From Burkholderiaceae bacterium (lineage in GTDB: Bacteria; Pseudomonadota; Gammaproteobacteria; Burkholderiales; Burkholderiaceae): 48,165 bases of DNA. A program made the translations under genes and the position numbers. Location of the stretch: assembly GCA_947472645.1 (NCBI GenBank), contig CANJBQ010000021.1, positions 1-48,165 on the forward strand. The letters run 5' to 3'. Positions within the stretch are counted from its first letter, which is position 1, and each line of letters starts with the position of its first letter. The notes beneath the pieces are model-generated. The model was not told where the DNA came from, ran no database searches, and saw only the letters and a list, made by a program, of their open reading frames with translations. This document shows, one piece after another, positions 46,740-48,165 of this stretch.

Positions 46740-47156
46740 TTACAAAGAAACTTTACCTGTTTCCCTAATGCGAATGACGCCTTGTTGACCACCCTGTAAA
46801 GATTTTTCAACAATCTCTTTTAAAGGCTCATGACGATGAGTCACCGCGCGAAGTAACATCGGTAAGTTGACGCCTGTAATAATCTGAATATTCGACAAGT
46901 TGCCGGGTTGATTAGCTAGTCGACTTGCCACATTTGATGGCGTTGCTCCCATAATGTCAGTTAAAACGAGTATTTCGTGACTAGATTTCATTTGTTCAAT
47001 TAACCCATTGAGCCTTTTAAAAGTATTTTTGGCATCTTCATGAGGGGGAACATCTATGGCAAAAACGTCTTCTGGTACTTGGCCGAATACATGCTCCACA
47101 AAATCTAATAGCGCCGTCGCCAGAGGTGTATGGGCCACAATCAGAATACCCGCCAT
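46740..47156 (-). CDS. PTS EIIA component, mannose family
   Basis: Free-standing EIIA-Man domain of 138 residues. Phospho-His9 is in GILIVAHTPLATALLDF; VLTDIMGATPSNVASRLA and ITGVNLPMLLRAVTHRHE are family segments. Without EIIB, EIIC or EIID partners it is more likely a signalling acceptor for HPr phosphate than part of a sugar transporter. It starts one base after the gshB stop, so it is linked to glutathione synthesis in one transcript. Confidence 0.93.
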   Translation of the reverse strand: MAGILIVAHTPLATALLDFVEHVFGQVPEDVFAIDVPPHEDAKNTFKRLNGLIEQMKSSHEILVLTDIMGATPSNVASRLANQPGNLSNIQIITGVNLPMLLRAVTHRHEPLKEIVEKSLQGGQQGVIRIRETGKVSL

Positions 47157-47157
47157 T

Positions 47158-48111
47158 TTATTTATCCGTTAAGGTTCGTTCGAGTTGTTCTAGCCAAAAT
47201 TTAGCCACATCAAAACCTGTTTGTTCCGTAATTTCAACAAAACCTGTTGGACTCGTGACATTGATTTCAGTCAAACTAGTTCCTATGATATCAATTCCGA
47301 TAAGGAATAAACCTCTTTTAGATAAAATTGGGCCTAAATGCAATGCAATTTGTGATTCTCTAGCAGAGATAGGTCTCGCCTGACCAAGGCCTCCAGCGGC
47401 AAGATTACCTCTGATATCTCCTTTTTGGGGAACTCTTGCTAAAACATGGGGGACGGCTTGACCATTAATGATGATCAAGCGCTTATCACCATCTTTAATT
47501 TCAGGAAGATATTTTTGTACCATTAAAGATCTTTTACCATACTCGCCTAGAGTCTCTACGATACTTCCAATATTTAAGCCATCAGGACCTACTCGAAACA
47601 CTCCCATACCACCCATGCCGTCTAAAGGTTTGATGACAATATCTAAATATTGTTGATGGAAATTTTTGATCTCGTCGATGGATCTAGTAACGATAGTAGG
47701 CGAGATATATTCCGAAAACTCAAGAATTGAAATTTTCTCAGAGTGCTCTCGAAGCGCCGTTGGTGAATTCAAAATCCTCGCGCCTTCCCGCTCCGCTTGA
47801 GAAAGCAGCCAAGTATTTGCTAAATACTCTACATGGAATGGTGGATCTTGTCGCATGATAACTGCATCAAAATGGTGGAGCGGTAGCTCTTGTGATGAAA
47901 CAACCTTGTACCAAGGAGTTTGTTTTTTATCAATCTGAATGAATTCACAATTGGCATGTACTCCATTATTTTTAGCACCAAGAGAGTTTGCATTAGCGTA
48001 AAAAACTTGATGCCCGGCAAGGTGAGCTACATTCATCATCGCTAAACTCGTATCTTTATATACTTTAAAAGTCTCGAGAGGGTCTGCGATGAAAAGAAGC
48101 TTTAACATCAT
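47158..48111 (-). CDS. gshB: Glutathione synthetase
   Basis: ATP-grasp ligase joining gamma-glutamylcysteine and glycine; 317 residues. LLFIADPLETFKVYKDTSLA and VIMRQDPPFHVEYL form the N-terminal substrate domain. VIKPLDGMGGMGVFRV is the flexible ATP loop, and EIKDGDKRLIIINGQ, RGNLAAGGLGQARP and LTEINVTSPTGFVEI follow. Two in-frame ATGs start it (48111 and 48108). It directly follows the gshA stop with no spacer. Confidence 0.98.
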   Translation of the reverse strand: MMLKLLFIADPLETFKVYKDTSLAMMNVAHLAGHQVFYANANSLGAKNNGVHANCEFIQIDKKQTPWYKVVSSQELPLHHFDAVIMRQDPPFHVEYLANTWLLSQAEREGARILNSPTALREHSEKISILEFSEYISPTIVTRSIDEIKNFHQQYLDIVIKPLDGMGGMGVFRVGPDGLNIGSIVETLGEYGKRSLMVQKYLPEIKDGDKRLIIINGQAVPHVLARVPQKGDIRGNLAAGGLGQARPISARESQIALHLGPILSKRGLFLIGIDIIGTSLTEINVTSPTGFVEITEQTGFDVAKFWLEQLERTLTDK

Positions 48112-48165
48112 TTATTCGATATCAGGGTCGGTACGCTCTAATTCGAGGGATGAAGCTAACAGAGC
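48112..48165 (-). CDS. gshA: C-terminus of glutamate-cysteine ligase (partial)
   Basis: Seventeen codons and a TAA stop are in frame up to the window edge (ending LERTDPDIE), immediately before gshB. The fragment is too short for motif evidence. The identification rests on the betaproteobacterial order gshA-gshB-EIIA-ptsH-ptsI and on the absence of any spacer. The remainder lies outside the window. Confidence 0.65.
   Translation of the reverse strand, partial: ALLASSLELERTDPDIE

Overview
The window is a compact, AT-rich (roughly 40% GC by eye) stretch of a betaproteobacterial chromosome. The best match I can recall is Polynucleobacter or a close small-genome relative in the Burkholderiaceae. 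The reasons are the gene order (kdsD-kdsC-lptCAB-hpf-ptsN-hprK-rapZ-mutY-mutM-TPR/LolB-ispE-tRNA-Gln-prs-rplY-pth; a ctaC-D-G-E/SURF1/ctaA-ctaB/Sco cytochrome oxidase cluster; gshA-gshB-EIIA-ptsH-ptsI), the very short spacers and the many overlapping genes. I see no mobile element, prophage, CRISPR array, toxin-antitoxin pair or other island. Nearly everything is core housekeeping.

Layout. 1-9170: a 5'-nucleotidase cut by the window edge, queF (queuosine), a small SAM methyltransferase, ssb, an MFS exporter, uvrA and a KefB-like antiporter. 9177-13242: Kdo synthesis and LPS export (kdsD, kdsC, lptC, lptA, lptB), then hpf; rpoN, which normally sits between lptB and hpf, is absent. 13250-15569: a regulatory PTS block (ptsN, hprK, rapZ). 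15559-17477: mutY and mutM for 8-oxoguanine repair, on the minus strand. 17516-21756: a TPR protein fused to a LolB domain, ispE running into tRNA-Gln, prs and rplY with a good terminator. 21848-26572: pth, then a minus-strand run of two M16 peptidase subunits, rsmD, coaD and a ferredoxin. 26617-28513: ftsY and rpoH, the latter preceded by a perfect CIRCE operator. 28506-37443: the aa3-type cytochrome c oxidase structural and assembly genes with heme O/A synthesis. 37553-39537: a BioC-like protein and a ComF-like protein, both missing key motifs, then trmL. 39541-41788: gpsA, secB, grxC and a rhodanese. 41811-44704: gpmA, a carboxy-terminal processing protease and moeB/thiF. 44701-48165: ptsI, ptsH, EIIA-Man, gshB and the end of gshA.

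How it works together. The PTS parts are spread over two loci (EI, HPr and EIIA-Man at the right end; EIIA-Ntr, HPr kinase and RapZ at 13-15.5 kb). No sugar permease is visible, so this looks like a regulatory rather than a transport PTS. The cox cluster carries essentially the whole assembly kit: Cu delivery by Sco and Cox11/CtaG, heme O/A synthases, SURF1 and several tiny membrane proteins. Envelope functions (Kdo, Lpt, LolB, SecB, FtsY) form the second theme.

No wholly new system is evident. The observations most worth a second look are the TPR-LolB fusion without a lipobox, the ispE reading frame that ends inside tRNA-Gln, the CIRCE element on rpoH, the missing rpoN beside a retained PTS-Ntr branch, the motif-less BioC-like and ComF-like neighbours, and a Sco-like thioredoxin-fold protein with altered cysteine spacing in the cox cluster.
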